DNA from: Smallanthus sonchifolius
Taxonomy: Eukaryota; Streptophyta; Magnoliopsida; Asterales; Asteraceae
Direction: 5' to 3'
Assembly (NCBI GenBank): GCA_023525975.1
Contig: CM042029.1
Span: forward strand, 67,551,429-67,615,428
Length of the DNA stretch: 64,000 nt
Of the stretch, positions 1 to 9,794 are shown one piece after another. Below the pieces are notes generated by a model, which saw only the letters and a list, made by a program, of their open reading frames with translations, did no database searches and had not been told where the DNA came from. The translations under genes and the position numbers were made by a program. The stretch's first letter is position 1. Each line of letters opens with the position of its first letter.

Positions 1-2
1 CT

Positions 3-1643
3 AAGCATGCAAATTCAGATGGATTCATTCATCACTTAGGATATTTGAACAAAGAAAAAAGCTGGAAATTGTTGTGTCAGAAGGTGTTCCATGGCAATGA
101 GTGCCCTGAATGGTCAATTAAACCTGGTATGCAAATAGTAGAAAGTTGTCATGGATTACCACTTGCGGTGGTCATCATTGCAGGAGTTCTAGCAAAAGAA
201 TCATGGAGTAAGACATTGTGGCTGGAAATTTCTTATAGGACCGGTTCATACATTGTTAGTGACCAGAACGGATGCCTGGATACATTAGCTTTAAGTTACA
301 ATCATCTTCCTCTTCACTTGAGAGATTGCTTTCTTTATCTTGGTGGCTTCCCAGAAGACCACAAGTTTCAGGTACAAAGGTTGATCTGGTTATGGGTTGC
401 TGAGGGATTCATTCAACAAGCTGGAAATGGAAGCTTGGAGGATATTGCAGAGGATTACCTGATGGATCTAATTGACCGAAATCTTATAATTGTATTAGAA
501 AGAAAGAAGTCTAATGGAGCTATCAAATCTTGTAAAATACATGATCTTGTTAGGGAGCTATGCTTGAAAAAAACCAATGAAGAAGGATTCATACATAAAA
601 TAGAACCATTGTCCTCTCAGTTTTCTGATGATATTACCACACCACCATATAAGCCTGTCCATATGTTCATTAATAAAGATATCTCCATTGTAGACTTTGC
701 TCATCTGTCCTTCCAAAACCTTCGATCGATTTTGTGCTTTAGTTATTTGAGATCCTTGAGTGATAACACTGCACAATATTGGTGTTCCTTTATGCTACTT
801 AGGGTGTTAGATCTACAAAGTTGTAGATTGAATGATTTTCCCAAAAGCTTGGAATTGTTAGTTCACTTGAGGTATATTGTAATTTGGAATTCATCAGCAG
901 ATTTCCCATCTTCAATATGCTATTTATGGAGTCTTCGAACCCTCATTTATATTACTAGACTTAAGAAGATAGTTTTACCCAGTAACATATCAAATTTGGT
1001 GAATCTGAGGCATATGTGGAGTTATTTTCCTCCTATGAACACAATGGAAGTTCGGAAGTCCAGTATGCCATTTTTTCTTCCTTCCAATGAAAAACCAATG
1101 ATTTTGCAAACTATTTCAAATGTGGAGCTAAGAGATGGGGTAGACTATCTTCAGAAGTATTTTCCCTACATTAAGGAACTTACATGTAAAACTTACTTAG
1201 ATGAGGAAAATGACTTCAAATATCTCACCTACCTTGAAAAGCTCAAATTAATTGGCCTACCCAGAAGAATGAAATCAACTATGCATGATTGTCCCAAAGG
1301 TGAGCCTAAGAATCACATTACATTCCCCGCAACATTGAAAACACTTACACTAGATTTGTGTCGTCTACCGTGGAGTGATATGTCAATCATTCAGTCATTA
1401 CCTAATCTTGAGGTTCTAAAACTAAGACGTCGTGCCTTTGACGGGAACCACTGGAACACATATGAACAAGAGTTTCGGCAGCTGAAATTCTTGAGGCTTG
1501 AGGTCTTATATATCAAACTGTGGGAAGTGTATAGTACTAGCTTCCCATGTCTCAAACAATTAGAAATTTTCAGTTGCAAAGATCTTGAAGAGATCCCTCT
1601 TGAAATTGGGGACATACCCAGTGGCGTACCTAGCATATGCTAG
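3..1643 (+). CDS. CC-NB-LRR disease-resistance protein (NLR), 5' cut by window edge, 3' end interrupted by a transposon
   Basis: The frame is open from base 3, and its first residues (KHANSDG) align with the second NLR at 56774-59488, so the gene begins left of the window. Visible in order: the GLPL motif of the NB-ARC domain (CHGLPLAVV, near base 150), the winged-helix region (CFLYLGGFPED, WLWVAEGF), an MHD-type motif in the form IHDLVREL (near 540) and about ten irregular leucine-rich repeats. NLRs are cytoplasmic ATPase switches that sense pathogen effectors; the R1/RPP13-like class is inferred. The native frame reaches codons for IGDIP and then enters a hAT-type element, adding seven foreign residues before TAG at 1641-1643. 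The displaced native C-terminus lies at 2295-2435. The truncated product would lack about 45 residues and may or may not work. Confidence 0.9.
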   Translation, partial: KHANSDGFIHHLGYLNKEKSWKLLCQKVFHGNECPEWSIKPGMQIVESCHGLPLAVVIIAGVLAKESWSKTLWLEISYRTGSYIVSDQNGCLDTLALSYNHLPLHLRDCFLYLGGFPEDHKFQVQRLIWLWVAEGFIQQAGNGSLEDIAEDYLMDLIDRNLIIVLERKKSNGAIKSCKIHDLVRELCLKKTNEEGFIHKIEPLSSQFSDDITTPPYKPVHMFINKDISIVDFAHLSFQNLRSILCFSYLRSLSDNTAQYWCSFMLLRVLDLQSCRLNDFPKSLELLVHLRYIVIWNSSADFPSSICYLWSLRTLIYITRLKKIVLPSNISNLVNLRHMWSYFPPMNTMEVRKSSMPFFLPSNEKPMILQTISNVELRDGVDYLQKYFPYIKELTCKTYLDEENDFKYLTYLEKLKLIGLPRRMKSTMHDCPKGEPKNHITFPATLKTLTLDLCRLPWSDMSIIQSLPNLEVLKLRRRAFDGNHWNTYEQEFRQLKFLRLEVLYIKLWEVYSTSFPCLKQLEIFSCKDLEEIPLEIGDIPSGVPSIC

Positions 1644-2294
1644 GTGGGTCGGCCGACCCCGATAGAATTTTTTTTCTGTTTGTTATATATGCGACATAAT
1701 CTCGACCGACCCCAATGAAATTTTGATACCGACCCCCATAAAATTTTGATCGACCCCCAAACGAATTATTTTTTAACACTGACCCCAAGAAAATTTAATT
1801 TTTAAACCGACCCCCATTTAAACTAATAACTTAATTGGACATTTGGAATAAACGAGACTAAAAACTTAGTCATTTAAACAATTAAACTCACATTTAATTA
1901 ACTCATTACCCATTTAGACAATTAAGCCCACGTTTAGTTAACCAACTACCCATTTAAAATTTTAAAAGATTTAACCTGATAAAAAAGTAGTGGCAATTCT
2001 GAACCATCAACGTCTTGACATTTCATATTCACGCTTCACACGATCTAAAGAACGACAATTTGCTAATTGTCTTATCACGATTTCAGACCTCTTCGCTAAT
2101 CACGAATTTCGATTCTATACCTACAAGTCGATTCACTATTCACAGCCTTGCTCCTACAAGTCTATACCTACAAGTCGATTCTATACACGACCCGACCTTG
2201 TTTGAACCGGACTGAAAAAATTAATATTTAACGATGGACAACCGACCGCTAAAATTTCCGACCCCCATGGAAAAAATTTCTGGGTCCGCCACTG
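1619..2294. mobile_element. Non-autonomous hAT-type element inserted in the NLR
   Basis: The ends are CAGTGGCG at 1619 and CGCCACTG ending at 2294, a perfect 8-bp terminal inverted repeat. It is flanked by perfect 8-bp target duplications GACATACC (1611-1618 and 2295-2302); an 8-bp duplication is the mark of the hAT superfamily. No transposase is encoded. The interior is AT-rich with scattered CGACCCC words. Element plus duplication is 684 bp, a multiple of three, so frame is kept across it, but a stop occurs within its first 25 bases. Confidence 0.93.
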
Positions 2295-2435
2295 GACATA
2301 CCAACACTTGAGCTTATTAAAATAAAAAAATGTAGTCACTCTGTTGATGAATCTGTTAGAAGAATTCAAGAGGAGCAACATCATATGGGAAACTACAACC
2401 TAAAGATTGACATCAGTGAAGATCTTCCTTTCTAG
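2295..2435 (+). pseudogene. Displaced 3' coding end of the NLR
   Basis: Starting at the second copy of the target duplication, the frame reads DIPTLELIKIKKCS, continues through VRRIQEEQ and GNYNLKIDI, and ends at TAG 2433-2435. The end of the second NLR (56774-59488) has the same order of residues, so this is the original C-terminus of the gene at 3-1643. It can only be translated with the upstream part if the 676-bp element is excised or spliced out. Confidence 0.9.
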
Positions 2436-2873
2436 AATGATTCAAAAATCAATGAATGTGGCATCTCGGTTTTGCTTTGTTGAATTTGGTTGTTGGAGGT
2501 CAAAGCTAAACTCCGGTTACCCGGGAAAAGTCAAGAGTGAGCGCATCTCGGTCTATAAAGTGTGTGACTGTTGGCGGGTCACGGGTGGACTGTTGGGAAG
2601 ACGTGTATGCTTGATTTTTACACCAGGTATACTTCCCCTGCTGTAAAGTCAACTCAACACTCTTGTCTACTTTATGTCTTCAGATTTATTTGTTTTCATT
2701 TGACTTGCTTTTATTTTTATTAAACTGAACCAAAAGATTCAAAACAATGTGATATATTTGATGGGAATACAGTTCTCCTTCTATGTTTTTTTTGAATATA
2801 TTTGAAGTTTTTAATACTAGGAAAGGTAATCATTATATAAATTTTTTTTAGTGTTGTCTCTTGTAGTTACCCG

Positions 2874-3221
2874 TAGGGGTGAGCATAAAAACCGATCAAC
2901 CAAAAAACCTGACGGTTAACTGATTAAATCGATGGATTCATTCTAGATATTTTTGTTAACCGATAATTTCAATACTGTTTTGGTTACACACATCCACCAA
3001 AAGTTTCCTGTTCCAATGGTATTTCATACATGAGGCTATGTCCGTTTTCATTATTACGAAAACAGCTGTAAAAAAACTTGAAATGCCTTTAATTGTTGCT
3101 CTTGTTTGTACTTGAAAGTATCTTCCTTCTCATTAGCTTTTTTGAAATTTGAAAATCTGTATGCAAATGTCATTCTGTTTTGGTTCGGTTATGGCCCAAC
3201 ACTAACGTATGCGCACCCTTA
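2874..3221. mobile_element. Possible degenerate MITE
   Basis: The left end (TAGGGGTGAGCATA) and the reverse complement of the right end (CTAAGGGTGCGCATA) agree at most positions, and the interior near both ends is rich in AACCG/CGGTT words. The flanking 8-mers do not match convincingly. No coding capacity is seen in the wider 2436-3496 interval. Confidence 0.3.
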
Positions 3222-3546
3222 GTTTCATGTAATCTCAGCTCTTACTCTTGAGGATATTCTATGAATCAGATTTCTTATTTGACTCCCTATATACCTTCGA
3301 AATAAAATGCATTTAAAGTACTTTGGGCTACTTTCTATTGGTTTGACTTTTGTTCTGTTTTCTTATTTTATTTGTTGTACCTGATTGACTTGTTATAGAC
3401 AAAAACATAAACTGAATCTGTAGTCTCAGATAGAGAGTACTTATTTTATTGTAGAGTAATAAATCTATTTATAATCAAATATAAAGATATATTTTAGGCT
3501 TTTTCTAACCACACACGGAATATTGCTAATTGGACCCGCCGCCGAT

Positions 3547-3764
3547 CTATACGCCCTCGTATAGGGCAATACGAGGGCGTATAGAATTCAGTCACTGCCA
3601 ACAGAATGCCACGTGTCATTCTCTGTCTGGCGGCTGGTCCAATACGTGGCGTATTGACCTATACGCAGCGTATGAGGCACGGGTTATATTTTTGCTTCAA
3701 AAGTTGGAAGATTTGGAGTTTATGAATCCTATACGTGGCGTATTGACCTATACGCCACGTATAG
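3547..3764. repeat. MULE dyad-repeat cluster, left end (3 units)
   Basis: Units lie at 3547-3584, 3641-3674 and 3729-3764. Each is two inverted half-sites of form TATACG-core-CGTAT separated by 4-6 bases. In the first unit the core is CCCT in one arm and AGGG in the other; in the third TGG pairs with CCA. Units one and three have perfect arms. Confidence 0.85.
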
Positions 3765-4099
3765 GTATTTTTTATTTAATTATATTTTTTTATTTATTTA
3801 TATTTTGTTTATTTTTATTTTAATTTATATAAACATTTGTATATTTTATTTTTTTTAAACATTTGTTAAATTTTTAAAGTATAACCAAGCAAAATATTAA
3901 ACATTACAAACAAAACAAAATATTAAACATTACAATCAAACAAAATATTAAACATTACAACCAAACATAATATTAAACATTACAACCAAACAAATAAACT
4001 AAACATTATATACATTACATCAAAAAATTAAATATATACATCAAAATGTTTTACATACATAACAACGAAAGAAACAAAATACAAATAAAAGAACTAAAT

Positions 4100-5431
4100 C
4101 TAACCGTCTCCGCCGTCACCCTGACCGGCTCCGGCGTCACCCTGACCCGCCCCGCCCTCACCCTGAACGGGGTCGTCCGGATAATGACGTGGCGGTGGTA
4201 GTGGGGGTGGCTCGATGCCGGCGGCTCGTGACTGATTCACGAGCTGTCCAACCGCCCACATCATCAGGTCCTCCATGCGATCGAGTTGACGACCCTGTCG
4301 TCGTGAGTCGGCAACAAGGCCATCAAGCACTGCCTGGGTAGCCCTATCCAGCCTAACAGACCGACGTACGTGTCGGGGATGCTGTGGCGGATGCTCGTGG
4401 ACCTGCTCGACGTGTGGCGGCTCGTCCTCAATCGCTATACCCTGTAGCGGCTGAGGCATATGCGGGTCCCCCTGTCCAGGCATCTGCGGCAACGGCACCG
4501 GGACCCAAACCTGGTCCTGGACGGCCCCTACGAACCGAAGGCCCTGCGGGAATCGGTGCGTGATGCGCATGCCGCTCGCCGTGCGACGGTCTAATCGGAC
4601 AGGGGGAATGGCCGGTAACATCGCAGGCTCATGCTGGTCAAATGGTAAGACCGACCGCATGATATGCGTGATGAAAGCACCGCCATATAAAAGTCCGCGC
4701 TTCTGTCGCATATAGGCAGAAGCAAAATAAAGCGCCATGCTAGTGGACAGGTCGCACCGCCTCCCAGTAAGCAGGCAGAAAAGGAAGAAAAGATCTCTAT
4801 CAGTGCACCACTCACGGCTTTTCAGACGCGGTGCGATCGACGTCGAAATAAGCCGGTGCAGATATCTATACAAAGGGTCTCTAATACCCGAGACCCTCCC
4901 CTTGGTACCCAACCAAGGACTATCTGAAATCAAGCCCCAAAAAACAAGGAGTTCCTCCTTGTCCACCTCTGTCACCGCCTCGGTGAAAAGCGGCGTCACC
5001 GTCTCAGGCTCGTAGTATAAGCCCGTCGTGACGGCCCACTGACTGAGGGTCTGACGGTAAACGACCCCAAAAATAGAAAAAGAAATACGATCCGGGTCAA
5101 TATCCGGCGCCTCTCCGGGTAGAGGCTGCAGCCCAGTCTCTGAGTAGATGAACGTCGAAAGAAACTCGACGACCAGCTCTCGGTATGTCTCCGCAAAAGA
5201 AAGGTCAAAAAGACGCGACCATGGCGTGTCCTCGCCGATGATGGCCCTGGCTCGCTCGGCCTCTTGCACCTCCTCGAGGAGGGCCCAATCCACCGCCGTA
5301 CCTGGACCCATCTGCACCTCCCGGAGCTTCTGGCAACGGGAAAAAGCCTCCGTATCGGGCGGAAAATCCAGAAATGGGTAGTGCGCAAGATCGTCTAGCT
5401 GATCCATCTCAATATCATTATGATCCGCCAT
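4100..5431 (-). CDS. Athila-ORF1 / 'putative plant transposon protein'-like ORF carried by the MULE
   Basis: An uninterrupted 443-codon ORF starting MADHNDIEM. The central part (residues about 90-270) has the pattern FLSTFIY, FSIFGVVYRQTLSQW, TGLYYEPE, FWGLISDSPW, then YRYLHRLISTSI and CLLTGRR, which resembles the Athila ORF1 family and related plant transposon proteins of unknown biochemical role. The C-terminus is low-complexity (Pro-rich, then Gly/Gln/Asp repeats). It is clearly more GC-rich than the DNA around it and has no stop or frameshift, unlike most element genes here, which suggests recent capture or selection. It lies downstream of, and codirectional with, the transposase-OTU gene. 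A PMD-like or other mobile-domain assignment is possible, since I judge by motif shape only. Confidence 0.65.
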   Translation of the reverse strand: MADHNDIEMDQLDDLAHYPFLDFPPDTEAFSRCQKLREVQMGPGTAVDWALLEEVQEAERARAIIGEDTPWSRLFDLSFAETYRELVVEFLSTFIYSETGLQPLPGEAPDIDPDRISFSIFGVVYRQTLSQWAVTTGLYYEPETVTPLFTEAVTEVDKEELLVFWGLISDSPWLGTKGRVSGIRDPLYRYLHRLISTSIAPRLKSREWCTDRDLFFLFCLLTGRRCDLSTSMALYFASAYMRQKRGLLYGGAFITHIMRSVLPFDQHEPAMLPAIPPVRLDRRTASGMRITHRFPQGLRFVGAVQDQVWVPVPLPQMPGQGDPHMPQPLQGIAIEDEPPHVEQVHEHPPQHPRHVRRSVRLDRATQAVLDGLVADSRRQGRQLDRMEDLMMWAVGQLVNQSRAAGIEPPPLPPPRHYPDDPVQGEGGAGQGDAGAGQGDGGDG

Positions 5432-5439
5432 ATCTGATA

Positions 5440-5780
5440 ATAATTAATTGTTTTTAATTTTTTAATTTAAATAATAATATAATATTGTTTAAATTTTAAA
5501 TAATAAATAATAATATAATATTGTTTAAATTTTAAATTATAAATAATAATATAATATTGTTTTTAATTTAAATAATAAATAATAATAATATATTGTTTTT
5601 AATTTTAAATAATAAATAATAATAATATATTGTTTTTAATTTTAAATAATAAATAATAATATTATATTGTTTTTAATTTTAAATAATAAATAATAATAAT
5701 ATATTGTTTTTAATTTTAAATAATAAATAATAATAATATATTGTTTTTAATTTTAAATAATAAATAATTATTAATTTTTT
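5440..5780. repeat. AT-rich tandem repeat, period about 37 bp
   Basis: About nine degenerate copies of a unit containing ATATTGTTTTTAATTTTAAA and AATAATAAATAAT; the ATTG word recurs at 5592 and 5629, giving a 37-bp period. It sits immediately upstream of the minus-strand 443-codon ORF, in the position of its promoter or 5' leader. Confidence 0.85.
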
Positions 5781-5786
5781 AAAAAC

Positions 5787-6417
5787 CTATACGCCACGTA
5801 TAGGCTTATACGTGGCGTATAGGCGGTTGCCGGGCAAAATAAGCCATACGCAGGCCAATTAAGCCATACGCGGGCGAGTTGCCGGGTAAACCAAGCCATA
5901 CGCGACCAGTTAAGACCATACGCAGGCTAGTGACCGAGTAAACCAAGCCATACGCAGCGTATAGATTTATACGTGGCGTATGGCTTCATCGTCTTCCTAG
6001 GACGAACTATACGCCACGTATAGCCCTATACGTAGCGTATAGCCCTTAAGTTCAGACCTAAAAATCGCTAATCTACCCAGTTTTACCCGCTAATATTCAA
6101 TTAAAACCTAACATTAATGATCGTGGGTTGAGACACGTACCTTTACAAAGTTTTTTTGAGGCCACAATCCAAATCAACGAGCGGGTAGCGTATGGCTTTG
6201 TGTTTGTTTGTTTGGTTCGTTTGGGTCAGTACGTGAGGCAAAACTGATATAACAAAAGTCTATACGCCACGTATAGATCAATACGTGTCGTATCTTCAGC
6301 AACGTTTGGTATTCTATACGCCACGTATTGATCAATACGTGTCGTATATGTCAAAATTTTGAATTCCCTCTGATTTATATTCTATACGCTACGTATTGGA
6401 CTATACGTGGCGTATAG
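5787..6417. repeat. MULE dyad-repeat cluster, middle (6 units)
   Basis: Units at 5787-5822, 5948-5982, 6007-6042, 6260-6293, 6314-6347 and 6382-6417 lie between the two MULE genes. The unit at 5787 is a perfect pair CTATACGCCACGTATA / TATACGTGGCGTATAG. Others carry one or two core differences. Between 5825 and 5960 there are also single CCATACGC half-sites in a diverged tandem arrangement. Confidence 0.85.
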
Positions 6418-6569
6418 AATATTGAATAAAAATTAATTATAATTATATTTAATTAAAATTAATCACACGTATTAGTAGTTTAATTATAATCAGCTATAAT
6501 TAAATAAAAATATTTAAAATAACCATAAAATTAATTCAAAAATAGTTACAATACAATTTTAAACAAATA

Positions 6570-9430
6570 TCATCCGAGATTCGTGAAATATTGTGGAAAT
6601 CTAGATCTATTAGTAGCCATTATTTTCTTAAATCGTTCAATACGATCATTGTATATATTTTCCCATTTTGCTGCATCATCATTTCGGTGCAAATTCCAAA
6701 GTGCATTCGGCGTAGGAATCGGAAATTCTCCGTCTAACTTGACGTGGATGAAATGATCATTGTTGACGTGAACTAACGATACGACTTGATGTTGAGCGTG
6801 AACGTTAGGACCAAACCACAATGGAAAAAATGTTTGATTACCGTTGATGCTTAAAAGATGAACAATCACCCCAAATCTTTGAGCAATTAGGAGTCCTGTG
6901 TATGGCATCGACATCCAACGACTAACTGGTGCGGCTTTCACATACTGCCAATCTATTGTGTGACGTAGCCTATCATACTCTTGAAAGGCGACTCTGTCAA
7001 AAACAGTTCTCCACCATTCCTCTTTATTGTCCATCTCATTTAGAAGTTGTTGTCGGATAAAGAGCCACCGGTTTTCATTTAACCCTAAGCCCAAAGCTAC
7101 CGATCGAAAACCACAGTTACCGTCTGGATTTACATCCTGTATATGTGAAATGTACGGATGAAACACAGACGGTATCGAATCCTTAAAACATTTTATATTG
7201 TTAACCGCATCTTTCCCCGTAATCAATGGAAACCCTAGATGGGCGTTATCATCTTGCGGTTGCTTTCCTTTACCCTTCGTTGAACGACTGTGTTGAAAGA
7301 CCGAACTCGCTTGTATAGACTCTTGTGACGCAATATACGAGCTGTGTCTCGCATGGTCACATTTGCTCGGTTGGGATCCTGTGAATGAGCTGTTTCTCGC
7401 GACATCCTGTTTCCTTTGTTGTTGCTTTTTCAAAGTTGGACGACCGCGAGTATCTTCTTGTACCATAGGCGCTTTCTTGTTACTTTTGCTCGGAAAGACA
7501 ACCCATGCGATTCTCGACAGCATACTTCTTTTGACCTGATCGGGTTGTGACATGATTTTGTTTCTCACTTGACCCAGTACCTTATCCACGTCTACATTTT
7601 CATCATCGACAAACGACGGTTTTAAATCAAGTTTCCTCCAGAAGACGTCCACCGCATCTAGAGGGATTATGCCACCTGTATTTTAAACGAAATAGTCAGA
7701 ACATTTTGAAAAGCACACGGCAACCCACAAATACTAAATAGTCAGAACAGTTTACCTGTAGCTTCGATATCTGCCAGACGACAAGCACACGGCAACCCAC
7801 AACTACTGAAAAGTTGGCACCCACACGTTGCATTTTGTTTCCGTATATTTGATAACTTGTACCACTCGTTTTCTATCAAATCTAGAGCTTTATGTGAAAC
7901 TTTACCGTGCAGGTTATCAAACAATTCAATAGCTATGTGGCTGTCCATTTTCCTTATCAGGCTTGTTCCAAACCCAAACTGTAACTGATAATACTGATCT
8001 GATACAATTTCATCAACAAACCCAACAAGTCTATCTAGCGAGCTGTTAGCGTTTCTAAGATAGCTCTTTAAGAGCGAATGCTGGCTCTCGACTCGGTTCG
8101 TTGTATGTTGACCAAAATTGAGGTTTCTGTTGGACCACGCCGATACAAACTTTTCTTTATACGGGTCCAGCCAATTTTTAGTCACATAATCCATACACTT
8201 TTGCAACATTGCTTTTATTTGAAGTAGCACCCAGACGAAGTTTTCCTCCCGTTCTTTTGATATAAATGCATGAGCGACGCAAAACGACTGGTGTGTGGAG
8301 GTCACACCGACCACTTGGACAAATGGAAGTTTATACATGTTTGTTTTGTAGGTCGCGTCGATCATCAACACGTGCGGGAAAGCACGCCACATCTCGTACG
8401 ATTTCGGATGAACAAAGAATATCTCCTCCACACTATTTGTGACAGGATCTTCTCGAGTATAGTAGACGTATTTTTTAGAAGAAAGCAGGTTTTCCAGAAT
8501 CTGTATTGGAGTTTCACCGACTCTCGTTTCGTTTTTTATCTTTTGTATAGCATTATAAATGTCCTTTTTAATGCAACTACTCTCTGGGTTTTGTTCCCTT
8601 ATAGTTGCCAGAATGTTTCGTGGCAACATGTTTTGCGAGTACAACTTCCCCACCAAAAGTTGTTCCGACTGACACAGTCTCCTTGCAAACGAGTGCGCCA
8701 CAAGATGTTGACTAGGATCGTGGTTATGACTGTCATCCTTCACCGTTAATTTCCAATCACCAGTATTTTCTTGATACTCTCCTTCCAATTTAAAGGGACA
8801 ACCTATTTTTTTGCTACCGGCACGTCTAACCGTGGCAGTAGACGCACGTTCGCCGTGACGGTCACACACAAGCCACACCTTGATAAACGGTTCCGTCGGA
8901 TCGTCGCCTTTTCTCCTCGATCGTCGGGTGACAAGGACGTAACCATTCTCACGTCCTCTCCGCATAGCCCAATCCACCAACTGTTCACGAGACTGAAAAT
9001 TCTGGTCAGTTTTATACGACACATTTTGATGGTTTTGTTCTTCGTCTTTGGAGTCGTCGGTTTGTTGTGTCGGGTAAGAGACTTCACCGCACACGAAGTT
9101 GTTAGTTTGTTGTGTCGGGGAGGAGACTTCACCGTATACGAAGTCGTTCGTGGGTTGTGTAAGGTAAGACGGTTCACCGTATACGAACTCGGGATTGCTC
9201 AGTGGCTCGTTCAAATCTGGAAGCCTTACCCGTTGATTAGAATAAACGTCGGACGAGACCTCCTCCCAGTTCACCTCTTGAACGCCAGAACTTTGCGGGT
9301 TGTTTTCCAGCGACTCGTTAGAATATACCTGAAAACCGTAGTTACCATCCCACCACCAAGACATGTTTATAATTTTTGAGAGATTGTTTGAAATTTTTTT
9401 GAACGATACGTTCGAATGAGAATTTTGCAT
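6570..9430 (-). CDS. MULE transposase fused to an OTU cysteine-protease domain (two exons, internally deleted)
   Basis: Exon 1 (9430-7756) has three 15-residue N-terminal repeats (FVYGE/FVCGE type), a FAR1-like zinc-binding region (VCDRHG, GCPF, HNHD), the first DDE aspartate in MIDATYKTN, the terminal glutamate in TTNRVESQH, and a SWIM finger (CGCQLFSSCGLPC). Exon 2 (7675-6570) has an AT-hook-like RGRP and an OTU domain with Asp-Gly-Asn-Cys (about residues 177-180) and a candidate catalytic His in NNDHFIHV. A GT-AG intron at 7755-7676 (80 bp) joins them in frame at a split GGT codon. Near 8200, AMLQ runs directly into KCMDYV; by family knowledge about 90 residues, including the second catalytic Asp and the CRWHI region, are missing. 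The transposase is therefore probably dead although the frame is open. The start could instead be Met at 9364. Confidence 0.85.
7676..7755 (-). other. 80-bp intron made of duplicated exon sequence
   Basis: Donor GTAAAC and acceptor ATACAG lie on the minus strand. Inside, 7711-7735 repeats exon bases 7783-7807 with about one difference, copying the segment that encodes the SWIM-finger GLPCAC residues. A 13-base word (AATAGTCAGAACA) also occurs at both 7691-7703 and 7737-7749. Reading through the intron gives KLF and a stop. Confidence 0.75.
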
Positions 9431-9454
9431 GGTTAAATACACAAAATTTGGCCC

Positions 9455-9794
9455 CTATACGCATCGTATAGGGCAATACGGTGCGTATAGAATTCGGGTC
9501 AAACCTGGTCAAACCTCGTATACGCATCGTATAGTTCAATACGATGCGTATAGCGTACGAGGTACTTTCTGCAACTAGTCAACATCACATCGCTATACGC
9601 TCCGTATAGATCTATACGTGGCGTATAGCGATGTGATGGTTGACTAGTAGCAGAAAGTACCTCGTACGCTATACGCATCGTATTGACCTATACGATGCGT
9701 ATACGAGGTTTGAATGACCAGGTTGTACGAGGATGTCAGACATGGGAAATTGTGAAGGGCTATACGCATCGTATTGCCCTATACGATGCGTATA
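9455..9794. repeat. MULE dyad-repeat cluster, right end (5 units)
   Basis: Units at 9455-9490, 9518-9553, 9592-9630, 9669-9705 and 9760-9794, mostly with core CAT/ATG in place of CCA/TGG. They lie just upstream of the transposase-OTU start codon, between it and the right terminal inverted repeat. Confidence 0.85.
9510..9712. repeat. 203-bp near-perfect palindrome
   Basis: The two halves are inverted copies centred on AGATCT at about 9608-9613, with arms of roughly 100 bp. The only differences I see are one extra G, one substitution near CTAGT, and small changes within the dyad units. The similarity resumes outside after a 3-base gap to about 9502 and 9724. A transcript crossing it would form a long hairpin. 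It lies 80-280 bp upstream of the transposase-OTU ATG. Confidence 0.9.

Noticed and set aside
4737..5388. Additional open frames overlapping the 443-codon ORF on both strands
   Set aside because: GC-rich DNA with few stops produces them; they show no recognisable motif.
8270..9379. Long plus-strand open frames opposite the transposase
   Set aside because: They have no family motifs and are antisense shadows of the minus-strand MULE gene, which has clear domains.
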